Source: Dasyornis broadbenti
Lineage: Eukaryota > Chordata > Aves > Passeriformes > Dasyornithidae
DNA: 64,000 nt
Direction of reading: 5' to 3'
NCBI GenBank assembly: GCA_013397935.1
Contig: VZRN01002231.1
Coordinates: 1,192,721 to 1,256,720 of the forward strand
Shown here piece after piece: positions 26,501 through 41,500 of this stretch. Both the position numbers and the translations under genes were made by a program. Position 1 is the first letter of the stretch. Every line of letters starts with the position of its first letter. The notes beneath the pieces were generated by a model. That model searched no databases, was not told where the DNA came from, and saw only the letters and a list, made by a program, of their open reading frames with translations.

Positions 26501-29500
26501 GTAGATGTTCAGGAATATATCACTAGTGATTCTTATTGTACAGCATTTTTATAGTGTTTTCCTTATACCCAGTGAAGGATGTGGTAATGAGGTAAAGGGC
26601 TGAAGATTGTAACTGTAGAAGGAAAAGTCTCAATAAAATATTTTCTTTTCATCTTTAAGGTTTGTTGTTGAGCTCTGTGAACCAGTCCAAGTAAAGCAGT
26701 TTGACATTGCAAATCATGAATTATTCTCTTCCACTCCTAAAGACTTTTTGGTGTCAATTAGTGACAGGTATGTTATCTAAACTTATCCTTCTGAATGAAG
26801 AATGAAATAATGATTAGATGCTAGGCTTTATTAAGCATGGTCTGTGTATGTTTGTTATTATGCAAAATGTAATGTATTGTGAAGTCGCATGGTTGTTTTT
26901 GTGTGTGTGTATGTTATCAGTTTCTGGCATTCTTTTCCTTTGCCACCTTAAAAATTAAAAGGAAAAATTTGTTGCCAAGTAGCAACAAAGGAGCAGAATT
27001 TACACAATGGCTGGCAGATGTAAAATTCCTTACCAGAATGCTGCTGAGGTTGTGGGCTGTCCCCTTCTTTGTTGTTCAGACTGTTTTCGCATGGTTTGAT
27101 CTGTCTTCAATGCTGAACCTTAAAGCCCCACAAATTAGTTAAAAAGTAGTATGCCATTGAGAAATTGGAAGGGGGTGGTAAGAGTGTTACAGTTTGGCCA
27201 GGTGGCTGCTTAGAGGGTGGCTTTATAATGATTTAGGGAGCGTTGTGCCTCTGTTTCTCTCTGGAGTGAGCAGGTAATTCTGGTCTGTGAATGAGCAGAC
27301 ATTCCCACAGTGCATCAGAAAAATTCCCATTCTTGAGTGCCTAAAGCATGTAGGGTTAGACTTTCAACACTTGGTCTGTTGTGTAGACCTGTAGTCTGTT
27401 TTAGCTCTGTTTGCTTGGTTTTCTACTGCTTGCTTCCAGTAATACAACCTGTCATGTGTTGTGTCCTTCACTGTTTATCTGGGGTGGCTTCATTGCGGAC
27501 TGGCTGAATGTCAGTAATTTGATCAAGTCTGGGGTTTTGTGCTTCAAAGGCTTGCACAGTTACAAGTATGTGAAGAGGTCCTGCAGAGGTTTTGTGTTGG
27601 CAACATTGCTGCTATCTTGCAACTGGAAAGAACAAAATGTGTTTCTTCTCTGGAAAGGCATTAGGGGAAACTTGGGCAAATATCTGTAAACAGTGAGTTC
27701 TTGCATTTCATACCTGACTTCATTGTTTCCTTTCTAGGTATCCAACAAACAAATGGATTAAATTAGGTACTTTCCATGCCAGAGATGAGAGAAATGTCCA
27801 GAGCTTTCCTCTGGATGAACAGATGTATGCAAAATATGTTAAGGTAACTTAACACTGCAAAAACATCCTGCTTCTCAGGGAAGGAAGGGTTTGCTGGGTT
27901 TCCCCTGTATAATAGCATCCAGAGAAATGTGTTATCAAAGCCTGCCTTACCATTAATTGCCCTTGGTTAATTAGTGGCCCCAGTTGGGATTGTCTGTGTA
28001 CTAAACCCTTGTAAGAGTCACGAACCTATTACTTTCCTCACTTCGGTAATTGAGAGGATCTTGGGAAGCACCTTGGGTCCAAGTGCCAACTTAATTGATA
28101 CCTGAGTTAAGAAAAATCTAGGCAATGTTTTGTTCTATTTGACTTAACCAACTGTCCCCTGAATGTAAGATCAGAAGAATCTCAATCTGTTTTGTTTCTT
28201 GGCTGTACCTGCTTTACATATATATATCTATATCTACCTACAGAGATATATGTATATACACACACTACACACTGTCTCACTCCCTGGAGCACAGATCAGA
28301 ATGTGCATATTTCTTGATATTTTTGTACTGTATTGTGCTGTACACTTTAGTGAATCTGAAAGTAAGTAGCTGGATCTTGGTTCTCATTAATAGACTCAAA
28401 GTGCAGTTTTGCAGTTATTCAGTCATCACTCTGACTCAGACAAATTATTTATGTTCACTGCTACTGGAGCATTGCTATGATACCTCCACCTTCAAAATAG
28501 TTTGCATTAAGCTGTCTTCACTCAGGACACTCAAAGAGAATAAAACTCCATAAATAATTAATACAGTACTTGAACTTGGATAAAAGCTGCTGTGAAAATA
28601 CTTGGTTGTAGTGAAGGTTTAAATTCAAATAAAATACAGACCTTTTAGGTCCTGTTCAGTGATGTGTTATCTTCCAATTATGGTGTTGCCAAAAAAAAAA
28701 GATTAGTTTGTGCTACTTAATTATGCTTTGTGCTTTTATGAAGAAGTAGCTATGAATGATAATGTCTAACTTTGCTACCCAGAAATTCTGCATGAGTCAC
28801 TGAATAAAGATTTCATTTATTTTTAATTCTGTTTTCTGGCTGAATTAATGCCTTAAGGTAGCTGGCATTGTCACTGAAGTTCCAGAATTCCAGCACATGC
28901 TGCAGCACTTAATCCCTTGGTGAATTCAGTGCTCTGCCTTGAATAATACAGCATGGTAAAATTTCCAAAGGTTTGTTCTTGTAATGTTTTCACTTTATAG
29001 TGCAAGAAGTAAGCAAGTTCTAAGTATGTCTAGTCTACAGAAGGCATCCAAAACATTTTCAAAAAGTTAAATTTTTTGAAGTGGCTAGCTGAACTTGTAT
29101 GAAAAACAATGGAATTTTTTGTAAGTGTGCTTTTATGGGAATATTTGTCGTCTCACTTGCAGATTATTCCAGTCCTTCAGTGATAGTGTCTACATAGTGG
29201 TTTAATAAATGTGTTCTATACTTGCAAATTAATTCAGATTAAATAAATACCAGTGTGTAGTGAAGGTTGCCCTAGAAATACAGATACCTGAAGCTTCCAA
29301 GTCTGTCATCAGCTGCTCTGTTTTTTGCAATTGTGCTTCTATAAATTGAAGTATTTTATACTGAATTGAAGCAGTAGCAGTACATACAGAGTGCATGCTA
29401 CATGGGTTTGTTTTTCCTTTTGAGTCACTTTCTGTAATCTGTGCTCTTTAAGGGAAAAAAAATACATTTAGTACATTTAACACACTTCAATATTCTATCT

Positions 29501-32500
29501 GCAGTCATACTGCCCTGAAAAATTTAATAACTTAAATTCCTTAATAAAACACTTGTTGCATGTTACCTTTAATCTGCAAGATACAAGGGCTAAATGAAAT
29601 CTTGCTACCCAAGGCAGATGAAGTAGTATTACAACTTAATCCTTCACAGCTTGTCATCTTAGGCATTTATAGTAATGGATTAAACCTATCAGGACTCTGT
29701 AGTTGCCTGTGGCATGTGTTCAGCCTTTGTACTGACATCTACTTTTTTTTCTCTCCTTTCCTTTCTCTCGCTTCAGATGTTCATCAAGTACATAAAGGTT
29801 AGCAACCCCTTCTTTTGGAGTGATGGATGCATGGGGCTGGGGGTGTTCTCTGCTGCGGCTCAGCTCTTTAATGCATGGCAAGAATAAATCTTTGGTCTTT
29901 CCTGCTGTGGGCAATCTGCTACTCTGTTGAGTAAACAAAACGTGCCATTTCAAGATTGAATGTATATGTTAAATGAACTCTTGAATCCCTGGGTCTTTGG
30001 AGTTTTATTTTAAGTATGTTTTATGCTTTAGGTGGAGTTGATATCTCATTTTGGATCAGAACATTTTTGTCCTTTAAGTCTTATAAGGTAATACTTTGTG
30101 TTTTGCTTAGTCTTTCTACATCTTTTCAGTGAGGATTAGTCTGTTTCCATAATAGTTGGGCAACAAGTTCTAGTTTTCAATTGAAGTTATTTGTAAGTAT
30201 TGTGAATTGAAGTAGTTGTCTGACCCGCCTGCTATGTAGTGTCCTTCATGTCTGTTTAAAGAAGCTTTGAATCTTTTTATTTGCTTCTCCAGTATGTAAG
30301 GAATGGTTTATTTGCAGGGGGAGGGGGCTGAGGAAACAGGAGCCATGAGGAGCTTTAGAGCAGGCCATGAGTATTTCAAGGCTGACCAAGCAAAACAGGG
30401 AACAAGTGGTGAACTAAAAAGAGCAGGTGTGGTGAGTGCTTTTGGGACGGTGCTGTATTGCTTGGCACCACAGGTGCATGCAGTCGGTAATGCTTGGAAT
30501 ATCTGAGTAGAAACAGCTGTGAATTTGTAGTTCCGAGAACCATCAGCCTCCGTACTGCTCCTGAAAAAACAGGTTTTCAGATTGGGAGGTCTCTAGTGTT
30601 AGAAGTCAAACCATATTTTTAGTTGACAAGGCTACTTTAAATTGGATTGCTTTGATTTAATTTTGGCAGAATATATGAAAAAGAATACAGTATGCAAAGT
30701 GAGATCGTTCTGAATACGTACTCCTAAAGTAAGTCAAAGGTGAAGCTGAAGAGGAGGTGTAGGAGCTCATGGAAAGCTTAAGACAAGGAAGTCTAGGTAT
30801 GAGTTTAAAAGGAAGAAAAGACTCTTTGGAATTAGAAGGAAAAATAGAATCTTGTTTTGGTTCTGCAGTGTACTTTGTAGCTACAACTTAGAGAAAATAA
30901 ACATCCCTGCTTGTTTCATCTTGGTTAACTGAATGCCACTACTGTATCTTTTATTTATTTACTACATAAAGTTAATAGTGCTTCTCGATTATGTCACATA
31001 ATTACTAAAAATAGGGTTTTATTTTAAAATAATTTTGATCATAGGGTATTTGGTACTAGCATGGTTGAAGAGTATGAAGAAATAGCTGATTCTCAGTATC
31101 AGTCTGAAAGACAAGAACTGTTTGATGAAGATTATGGTAAGCAAATATTTTGTGCATTTTTAGCCATTCAGACAGCTCTCGTGCTGATCTTGGTGGCTCA
31201 TAACTTCCTGCATATTATAAAAGATTTGACTTCTAAATTTACTTGTTGACAGCATTTTTGGGCTTTTCCAACTATTCTTTTAAATTTTAAACACTGTATT
31301 TAAATGTAGCTGTGTGGAGGGTTGCTTTAAAATGATGGTATTAAGTGTCTGTTTCACTTGGCAAAATTGACAGTAATTTCTTCATGTGCTGGCAGTAGTA
31401 AAGGGTTACTAAAATACAGCAGCTCACACAAAACAGTTCTTAGTGTCCTTTTCAGTTTGTAATCTCTGACCTCAAACTTTCTGTAGTTTTATTTTCACGC
31501 TGTCCAATTGACATTGAATGACATGCTAAATCTCGAGGTTTATGTTTTGCCCATGTCATATTTAATTTTAATAGTCACAAGTTATTCTTCTTTATACATA
31601 GATTATCTATTGGATTATAACACAGGGGAAGAAAAATCTTCAAAAAATCTTCTTGGTTCTGCTACAAGTGAGTATGACTTACTAGAGAAAGTTATCGCTG
31701 TGCTTAAAATAAGATATGCTATTTGAAAGTGGAATGACATTTTGTCATACAACATCTACAGCTTTTTTATATTCTTCTGCTGAAACAGTTTATTGTGTTC
31801 TTATTTAGTTGCCTGTGAATAAATGATTAGAAATTGAAGTATCATTCTTGATGTTCTAAAAATAGAACTTTGAATTTCTAAGGATATCTGTTTTGTGGAA
31901 ACTGGTTTACTGTGCTTAAGGATCCTGACCATTTAAAATAATGTGTAAGTTGCATAGGGCTGTACATGGCCAGCACTAAAGTGTTGTAGAGCCTTAATTA
32001 TTTGGAACTTGGAAATCTATATTGAATTAAAGCGCTTAACTTACAGGAGGCAATATAAAGATTTACCCTGTACAACTTTAGGGGGAGGGAAGGATGGAGA
32101 GCACTAATTCTGAGAAGACTGTATGTAAATAGTGTATCTTGTGTTCTCCATAGAAGCTGTGTATTTTTTTGAGAGAACTGAAGGTTCTTGACAGTATCTT
32201 CTCACTTTTCACATTGGAGAACCTCCAGGTGTAGGGTTTATTTGCTGAGAATGCATGAATATTCAGTTTTAATGGTATTCTTAACTGCTGAATTATTCAG
32301 GATAGTATCAGCTCTACACAGCCTTTTCTAAGGAGCTCTTGCACTGTACCACTCTTCTTTCTGTCTCAGTTAGTGAAGATTTGTTATTGTAGTGTGGATT
32401 TGCGCTCAGTTAATGCTGTTTGGAGTCAGGCTTTACTTTCATGCCATAGTGGATCAGGGCTACAGAATTCTGTGATGTTTTTTCCTGGAACGTTGTTTCC

Positions 32501-35500
32501 TGAGAATAAGGTAGTCTTAGCTAGGAATATTCGTGGCTTAGAACAGTTTTCAGGAGGGAAATAGATAGTGGAAAAGGCAGTTTATTTCTAAATGTGTGCC
32601 TCTCACAGATGAGATAAAGCAGTAAATTCTTCCCTGACACTGCTTCTCTTATCTGTGACTTTCAAACTTTGTATCTTCAAGCAATCTTGATGATACATGT
32701 TCACATGATCTATCTGCAAGGGCAGTATTACAAGTTTATATTCACTGTCTGAAAAATATAGTGACTTTTCTGTTAATTTTTTACAGTACTAAAGCTAAGA
32801 TTAAAAGATTTTTGAAACACCTGCTTCTGATGGTGCTCAGCTGTCTCTCTAATGGACTGAAACATTGCAGCACCATTATTTAGTTCTGGCTGGTGGACCT
32901 TGTTACTGAGACCTTTTCTCTCTGTCAGGGTAGTCAGTGCTCCTCTTTTGGAAGGAGTAGAGTTTGTGGGGGTATTGTTTTTTGGAGGAGTTTTTTTATA
33001 TGTACATAGACAAATGTGACTGACTTGCATTTTGAATCTTAAATACTCAGTGAAGAAGAAGGTCTTCTGAGGAGGAGATGGAGGCATTTTCAGACATTTA
33101 ATCTCATAAGAAGCATTCTGCAGTCTTCCACTAGTCTGAACCTCTGAGGGTGGCTCACTGTTCTTTTTTTTGCCATTCTCCCAGACTGTAAGGCTTCTGT
33201 ATCAACTCTATATTCTCCCTCATTTTCTGCTTCTCCATCAATAATAAGAAACCATCCATAGCTCAGGTTTATCTTTTGACTGTTATGACTTTTCACAGAA
33301 TACAAACCCAGATAAATAACGTAAATCAGGAATGCAGTTTCTGACGTGCTCTGGAGGAAAGGCAGAGACAAAGTTTTGAATATAACTTTCTGAGCCCAAG
33401 GAATTTGTCATTACTACTAAAATGCTTCTCTAACATTGATTTTGGCCATGTGACAGACACTGCTGTATGTTGGTGGGAGGGGAAGAAATGGGCACAAATC
33501 AAGCCAGCTTCTGTGTGTTTACAATATGGTGCTCTTTACCTGATCCTCATCTTCTAAATAAGCCTGGCAACTGTTTATTTTCAATATCAAGACCAAAGAC
33601 TAGCTGTATTTACTATAGGTACTGATATAGAGCAGACCCTCTTGGTACTGACTTCTGTGAATTCAGAGGGGAGAGGAACTGTACTACTTAACAGGTTCTT
33701 AAAATAAATATATCTTTGAGCCAGATTTGTGGATGTTATGGTACAGGCTTTCAAATACAGGATTCTAGCTCATATACTTTCCTTTAAAGGAAACAGCTGC
33801 CTCCAGCATAATAGTGACCAGATTTTTTAATGTCATTATGCTGTGATTTGTTTCAAGCAAGTATTGCAAAATAGCAGATTTCTCAATGCTGCTGATCTCT
33901 GGGCCCTCTGAGAGTGCCCTTGTTGAGTAGTTGTTCTCTTTCAGATGCTATCCTAAGTATGGTGAACATTGCTGCTAATATGCTTGGAGCCAAAACTGAA
34001 GAGTCATCTGAAACTGAAGGTATTGCAGATTTTTTAGGTGAAAAACCTTCTGCAAAGTTCTCATTTCTTTGTTTTAATCTTTTTTTGTGAGGATTTGGAT
34101 GATCTATGTTTAAATGACTTTTTTCACCTTTTGTGGCATACCTGATTAGTGTCATAGAACCTAGTGACTGTGAAAAGTGGAACAAAGATGCCGAATTTGC
34201 TGATAAGGGAAGCCATACAAAGATGCCATGTATGCTTGTTCAGCTTTATTTGGAGATCTTTACTCTCTGTTTTACCCAGCTTAAGTTGTAAAGTCCTAAC
34301 TTGCTGTGTCTTTCTGGGAATACTTTGAGACTGTCTACAACATCATATGTGTAAACTGTTAGTAGCACTTTCATCCAAGTAACTTTGGATGACATCTGCA
34401 ATTAATTAGTAATGCAGTTAATAATAAACTGCTCCCCCCCCCGCCCAACCTCAGAATTCATTGAAAACAGAGATGGTTCTTGAATTTCCATGTTCACATT
34501 TTCTTCCTTGCTCCCTTAGGGAACAAAAGTTTGTCTGAAAATGTCACTGCTACCCCTGCAACTTCAACAGCTGCACCAAGACTGCCTGAACCAACACCTG
34601 TTCCTTCACCAGAGTAAGTGTTTGCACTTGGGGGTTTTTGTAGTGTGCTCCTAGCAGACACTAATGTGTCGCAGTCTGCAGTCTTTGGTAGTAGAATGCT
34701 CAGGTATGCCATGCAGACTTAAACAAGTGAAAAGGCAAATATATTTGGTAAAATCTGTAGTATGCTAATTGCACTAACCAATGAACTTTGTTTTAGTTAC
34801 TGTTAGTTATAGCTATTTCTGTTGTGATGTTTTGTTTTGTCACAGAAACTGACTTAGTATTGGTCCAGGTTTTGTGGTCTCCTGCAAGGGAGATAAATTA
34901 GGAATGTAAATTGTATTGCTGAAACTTCAGTTAAATTATACTGCCAATTCCATTTTAGAAGCTTATACTTCAGTAGACTTTCCTTAATGAAAATATGTAT
35001 GCAAAGGTACAGAATTTGGGAAGAGAATGCACTTCTTTTGGGAAGAGAAGTTCTATATAGATTCTCTGTTTGTTTCAGTTGATTTCAATTGCTGGTAATT
35101 TGGCTGCTTAAGGCCAACACTCTACCTTTTAAATGTTAAGACATGACTTGTGCTGTATTTAGTGGTTTTATGGTTTTCTGTCGCTGAGGAAGGTCAGTGG
35201 GAAGGTTGTGATTCTTGCATTTGAGGATTGCAGCAGCAGAGTAAGATGCTTGCTGTGTAAGAATTTAGTGGTATTTGAACTGGTGACAGTTTTCAGGGGT
35301 GAGGGAAGGGGCATTATCTGATTGAGAAGGCTTACTGTTTAAGAGGCAGGGATTGAAATAATTTGTTTGCCTATTGGGACTGAAAATCACTGGAAAAAAA
35401 TACTATCTTGCAGAATTTCTGTCTCCAAACTGGCCTTTGGCCACTGGACTAAGCTTTGCTAATTTTCCAAAAGTTCCAATTTTCAGAGTTTTTTAGAGCA

Positions 35501-38500
35501 GGGATGTAAAACCTTTGAAGTAATATGTTGTCTTTAACTCTTGTGTTGTAGACTTGTTACTACAGATATTCCACAGATAGAGAAAGAGCAATTAATGGTG
35601 GATTTGACTAAAGAAAGCCCTATTGTTCAGCTAGTGCAAGAGTATGAAGAAGATACAAGCCAGTCCACAGTAACTTTGCTGTCCAGTGATGACCAGGAAG
35701 AGGAGGCATCAGCGTGGTTTGAACTGGAGACAGAGAAATACTGCTATGACATGGCAGCAGTGTGCTGTATTTCCACCTTCTCAGAATACCTGTTTAAGTG
35801 GTGCTCAGTTGCAGTAGCCATGCATCGGCAGCACAGTAAAACTGGAGGTGAGCAAAGGCCACGCTACCCTGTGGACGTGCAGCAGCCACAGACAGTTCTG
35901 ACTGAATCTGCGCAGACAGCAGTAGAGGAGCCTCTGCCTGAGCAATTGGACAGCAAAGCTGAGAAACCCCCTGGATCTGTTGTTGCAGTTGACTTCAGTG
36001 CTGTCCATGAGGAGATCAGTAATGAAACTACAGAGTCAGTCCAGCTGGAGCCAAGCCATCCTCAAACTGTCTCTCAGTCCCTCCTCCTAGAAGTTACTTC
36101 TGAAGTTAAGCCATCCCCCACAACAGACATGGTGGTGGAGCCTGCAAAAGAAGATGCAGGCCAGGTAGCACCAAGGGCGACTCCCCAGGTGGATGTGCCG
36201 GAGATCAGTACAGAAATGGAAAAGGCTGAGAGGTCAGTTGCAGAAGAAAGCCCTGAGACGGGTGTGGCCACTGAGGTAAAGGAGGCGAGCACAAGAGAGA
36301 CTGTTGCTACTCTAGTGATTTCAAAGCCTACAGAGAAGGTGGTGCAGCCTGAAAGCACAGTGGACATAGTAGCCAGTGATGCTGTGGAAAGAAAGGAGAG
36401 CACTCCAGAAGTGCAGAAACCTGTTTTGCCTCCTGTCGAGTCCTCTGTACCTGCTGAGACAAAGGAAGATGATCAGGCAGCTGAAGAAGCTTTGATGGCG
36501 ATTCCAGTCTCAGGGGGACCACAGAGAACAGCTACAGATTTCTATGCAGAATTGCAGAATTCCACAGACCTAGGCTATGCCAATGGGAACCTTGTTCATG
36601 GATCCAATCAAAAGGAGTCAGTCTTCATGCGTCTGAACAATCGTATAAAGGCCCTGGAAGTCAACATGTCCCTCAGCAGCCGCTACTTAGAGGAACTCAG
36701 TCAGAGGTGAGTCTGAGGATGACTAGGAAGAGTCCAGCTTATGAAAAATTTGCAGGGGAAGTTGGGCAGAGTATAAATCAGTGTAAAGCTTTATGTCAAA
36801 CAGACAAGTACCCAAGGGCCAGGTGGTTGTTGGAGATATCCTGTGTGTGACAAGGCTTCCCTCTTGGTATTTCAGATACAATCACATTTATTTTGGTTTG
36901 AGCAATATTACTGTGGGGTTTTAAGTGTTGTTAGAATGCAGGCACTAATCCTGTCCATAATCCTTTCTACAAAAGGGCACATCTTTCTGTTGCTGTTGAG
37001 CTGAATGTCACAGACCTACAATGCCTTTTTTATTAAATTGTTTCCACTTAAACTACCCTGTTATCTGTAGTAATTCTGGTTGAATAAGTGACTGTGGAGA
37101 GGGAACCAAGAGCTTTCTGTGAGGGATGTCTCTGTGTATTAGTGTTTATCTGTGGTGTTCCTTAGCCACAGGAGGGTGGGGAAATGTATCCATTTCAGAA
37201 TTGATTCCAAGGAAGGGGGTTCACATATTTACCATGCAGAGTGAATTCAGTAAATTGGCAATAAACTTGAAGGTGTTGAAATAGACTTGACCTTAACCTT
37301 GGGGAAAAAAACAAAACCCTAAAAAAGGACACATCTGTTTTATTTGTGACACTTAAAAGCAGATACCAGTTCATGTTTAAATAAAGCTCTTTGGGCAAAG
37401 AGAAGTTTTTTGCTGGCATAGTCATGTTTTCTGAAGACAAGTCTAAGCTGAGGAGTTTTGTGCACAAGTATTTCAGACTTAAATGCTTTTTGTTTCAGGT
37501 ACCGAAAGCAAATGGAAGAAATGCAGAAGGCTTTCAATAAAACAATAATAAAACTTCAGAACACCTCAAGAATAGCAGAAGAACAGGTATGGTTTGTTTG
37601 GAGTATTTAAGTGTTTTCCTAATTAAGAAGGCTTACTTTTAATGAAGAGTTGCACAGCGGTGCAGAAATCCCCTTTCAGTTGAGCTGTATATCTGCCTTT
37701 TATGAGCATCCATTCCATGTTTCCCTGTTTTTCTCCATAATAAGATTTTTAGGCATGTGCTCAGTTAGTTTAGAATAAAGCTATTTTCAGCACTGTTTTC
37801 TGATTTTGTACTTGAAGAAAAGATTGTTGTCAGCTGGTAATGGCTAAAAGTCTCTAATGTCTTTGTCAATGAAAAGTTATCCAGGTCAGTTCCAACCCTT
37901 GTTGCTTGGTTGTAACTGCACTCAAAATAACTTAACTTGTTTTTCATATCTGATTTGAAGTATAGATAAAGAATTTCCCTGCTGCTGAAGAGACTAAGCC
38001 TATAGAAAGGCAGAGAGGTACAGTAATGGCTTAGGCCAAATTTGCATTTAAAGGTGTAGTGAATGTAACAAAAGCTTTACTTCAGTCTTTAAAATGTGGA
38101 TTTTTCCCTGCTCTGCCATTTTGGCTTTCCTGAGCAGCTGTGAAATAGAGCAGTAACTGCTGTGCTGAACATTCACTAAAGCAGCTGTGCATGTGGCATA
38201 GCAAACTTGATCCCCAACTGTCTGAAAGTTTCTGAAGTGCAGTCCCAGGCCTGTAGATTGCTCATCCATCATCAGTGAAGAAAATGGCAACTTCATATGT
38301 GTTCTCTTCTGGGTTGTTTTTGGGGGTTTTTTTGAAAAGGATGAGATGAGTGCTGATCAATCTGAGGTGCTTCTCATGGTTAACCTCCCCAGTATTCTGC
38401 ACACCTTCCTTCCTTTTCCATAGGATTAGGAGTCCTGTTAGGGCTCTTTCCAGGGAGCAGCAGTTAGCTGCAAAGGAGTTGTTCCTGGCTGATTCGGGCT

Positions 38501-41500
38501 CCGGTCATTGACTGGCTGCTCAGCTCTGAAACAGCAGCTGTGCATCAGCCCTTAGACTGGAGCTGTGCCTGGTCAGCTGTGTGTGTTTCCTGTGACCTCC
38601 TGACAGTGACTGTGTGGAGCTGGCTGCTCACTCTGCCTGTGGTGAGGACAGCAGAAGTCACTCTGATGAAATGCACTTGGCATAATTACTTGAAAAGTAA
38701 AAATGTTACACAAAAGCTGTGTTGAAAACAATGCGGAGTAGGCCATGTGGCTACCAAGTGCTTAGCTGTGTCAGAAAGAACACTAATTCTGTAGCCGTGA
38801 GTGCATGTGACAGTGGGAGCCTGGCAACTGATAGCATGCCCATGACTCTGTTCACCCCAGGACCAGCGTCAGACAGAGGCAATCCAGCTGTTACAAGCAC
38901 AGCTCATCAACATGACGCAGCTGGCTTCCAACCTGTCAGCGACTGTGGCCGAACTAAAATGTGAGGTAATTACAGTTCAGCGATGTGGCATGAGAACTCA
39001 GAGGAAACAGACGCATAAACACATCTGTTTGAAGAGACCAGAGTCCTTATTTAAAATTTTAATTTGTCTGCAGTGTTGCTTTCAGACTACTTTATCCTAA
39101 ACTTTTAGCTGCAAATAGGACTAATTTGAGCTGTCTTGTGCATATCAAAATTGGTAATAATGGCTGCAGCCCCACTAGCCCCCATGATTGTAATCTGAAC
39201 TAAGGCACCCTTCTCCTTCCCCTACTGGCTATTGTCATCTTTAGAGATTAGGGGAATCTTGGCAACAATATTTGGAACGTTTTCTCTCACATGTTTATGT
39301 TCTGCCTGCCTGGCATTTCAAGCAGTACCATAAACATGACCTTTTATATTTTGTGTGTATTGCCAAAGACCTCCCTTGAGCTAACACTTAGTGAGACTCC
39401 TTCATTGATGCCTTCTTTGATGCCTGGCTGGCTAAGCTCCTGTTTATGAATGCTGTGGTTAGTGAAACCACATTGAATCAAGTCATTATAATGGTATTCT
39501 GTGAAGTACTGCTGTGTCAACTGATAAAAAGCATAGGTTAGATTTGCCATAATATTGCGTCCATGTCAGCTGTAAACCAGAGAAGTTATTTCTGAGCATG
39601 CTTTTTTATGGGAAGTTTTTTGCTTTCAGGGAGATTTGGATACTCTTTGCAAGGGGTGACAGCTTCTCTAGTTATGCTGGTACTGGAGACAGGGAAATCT
39701 TGTCCTCTTAGCAGCTAGTGGGATTCAGCCTTCACTCCTTCAATGCTCTACAGCCAATAGACTGCATCAAACCTCTGAAAAATCACTCAAAAGTGAACCA
39801 GTGTTTAGTGAAATTGAAGTGAGTTGAGAACATAGCATTTGACTTTTAAAGCTTTTAAAACACAAGAATAGTAATATCATGACATTATTCTGTCTTCAAC
39901 AATTGTCTCAAATTCTTGCAGGTTTCTGATCGCCAGACTTACCTGGTGATTTCACTTGTTCTCTGCCTCATTCTGGGCTTGGTGCTTTTTGTGCAGCGGT
40001 GCAGGAGCCCTTCTCAGTTCTGTGAAGATTATCTCTCAAAAATTCCCAAAAGTAATCACTACCCTAGCCCCAAAAGGTAATGTATTTATATTTGAAACTT
40101 AATTATTCTTTCTGCTTTTTCTTTTATATTTCCTAAGTCTGCTGGTACTGGCACAGCTGTTTTAATTCTGGCTTTTCTTTCTGCACATTCAGAATTTATA
40201 GCCAAGAGCTATCACTCTTCTAAGAGCATTTGGGGTCTACTACACATAAGATGCCTTGATAACTTGTTGCAAATACAGTACTGTGTCTGTTTGCCAGGCT
40301 TTCTTGGCACCTCAGCAAATAATTCTCTTTCTGCCAAGAGTGCTTCTTAGTAAGAAATGCATATGACAAAGTCCTGAGAAAAATGTGTTAAAAAAAGCTT
40401 TCTGGAATTTCCCAGGTGTTTTTCCTCCTATGATGATATGAATTTGAAAAGAAGAACTTCCCTTCCACTGGTCAGATCACAGTCTTTTCAGCTAGCTGGT
40501 AAAGAAGGTATTACTCGTATCATACATCTGGTCTCTAGTGTTGCTCTTAGTGCTGCACATGGTGTGTGTAGTCCATGTATGTGTCCTGTAGCACAAGGGA
40601 GTTTGTGAACAGGTTACCACGCACTCACAGTACTGTGCTGAATTATGCTAAAACCTTAAATGCAGTTTTTGCCATCAGTTATAGTCTGCCCTGCAGATGT
40701 TTTTTGGGGTTAGGAGCAAGCAATGCGGGCAGTCAGGTCTGCAAACCTGTGAAGTTTGCAGAAAGTAGCTTTTTTTGTTCCTTGTGAATGCCAGACGTGG
40801 GAAGTCTGAGTGTCCTACTTTTCCAAAGTCCTGATAGCCTGTGTTTGAAACTTGACAGGTATTTAGGATTCAAATTTAGCAACATCAGTAGGAAAATTTA
40901 GATAATTTATCTTGGCTTAGGTATGAGGAATGATCTGGACTTTCCAGGATCCATGTTTGACTTGGGACGACTGAATTTTGATTCCTTAGGCCATGAATGT
41001 CATGCAAAACCAAGTGTTGCAGATCACAGTAACTACCACGTATGCTGCTGACACTGCTCTTCTGGGTGCAGCAAACTTGCTTCACAGGTTTTTGTACTGT
41101 GAATAAAACTGCATGAAAACTCTTAAATTGAGTTGGGAATGTGATGCAATGAACCTTACCTAAGGCCTAGACTGTTTTTTTTCAAAACCACACTTTCCAC
41201 AAATTCTCTGCAGCTGGTCTCATGTCCATCTGAACATCTCATGTTGGTAGGTGCACATCTGCACTGTGAGGGGCAGGCTGCACAGTAAACACTGTTATAC
41301 TGGTAGCAATTTGTTTTCCTAGACTTTAACTTTTGCTGACTCCTGCTCCTTTTCCCCAAAGGATGTTCTTTGCACCCCTCCCATGACCATAACTATGAGA
41401 AAGCCAAGTGTTTTCAAGTGTGTGTCACTGACAGCTGCCATGAGAGCACAGGGGAATTTCTCTGTGGGCTGATTCACTTTTAGTGTTTGTGTTGTGTCCC

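Noticed and set aside
28208..28265. AT/GT-alternating stretch as a CRISPR-like or satellite array
   Set aside because: There are no regular units or spacers; it is a simple dinucleotide-type stretch in an intron.
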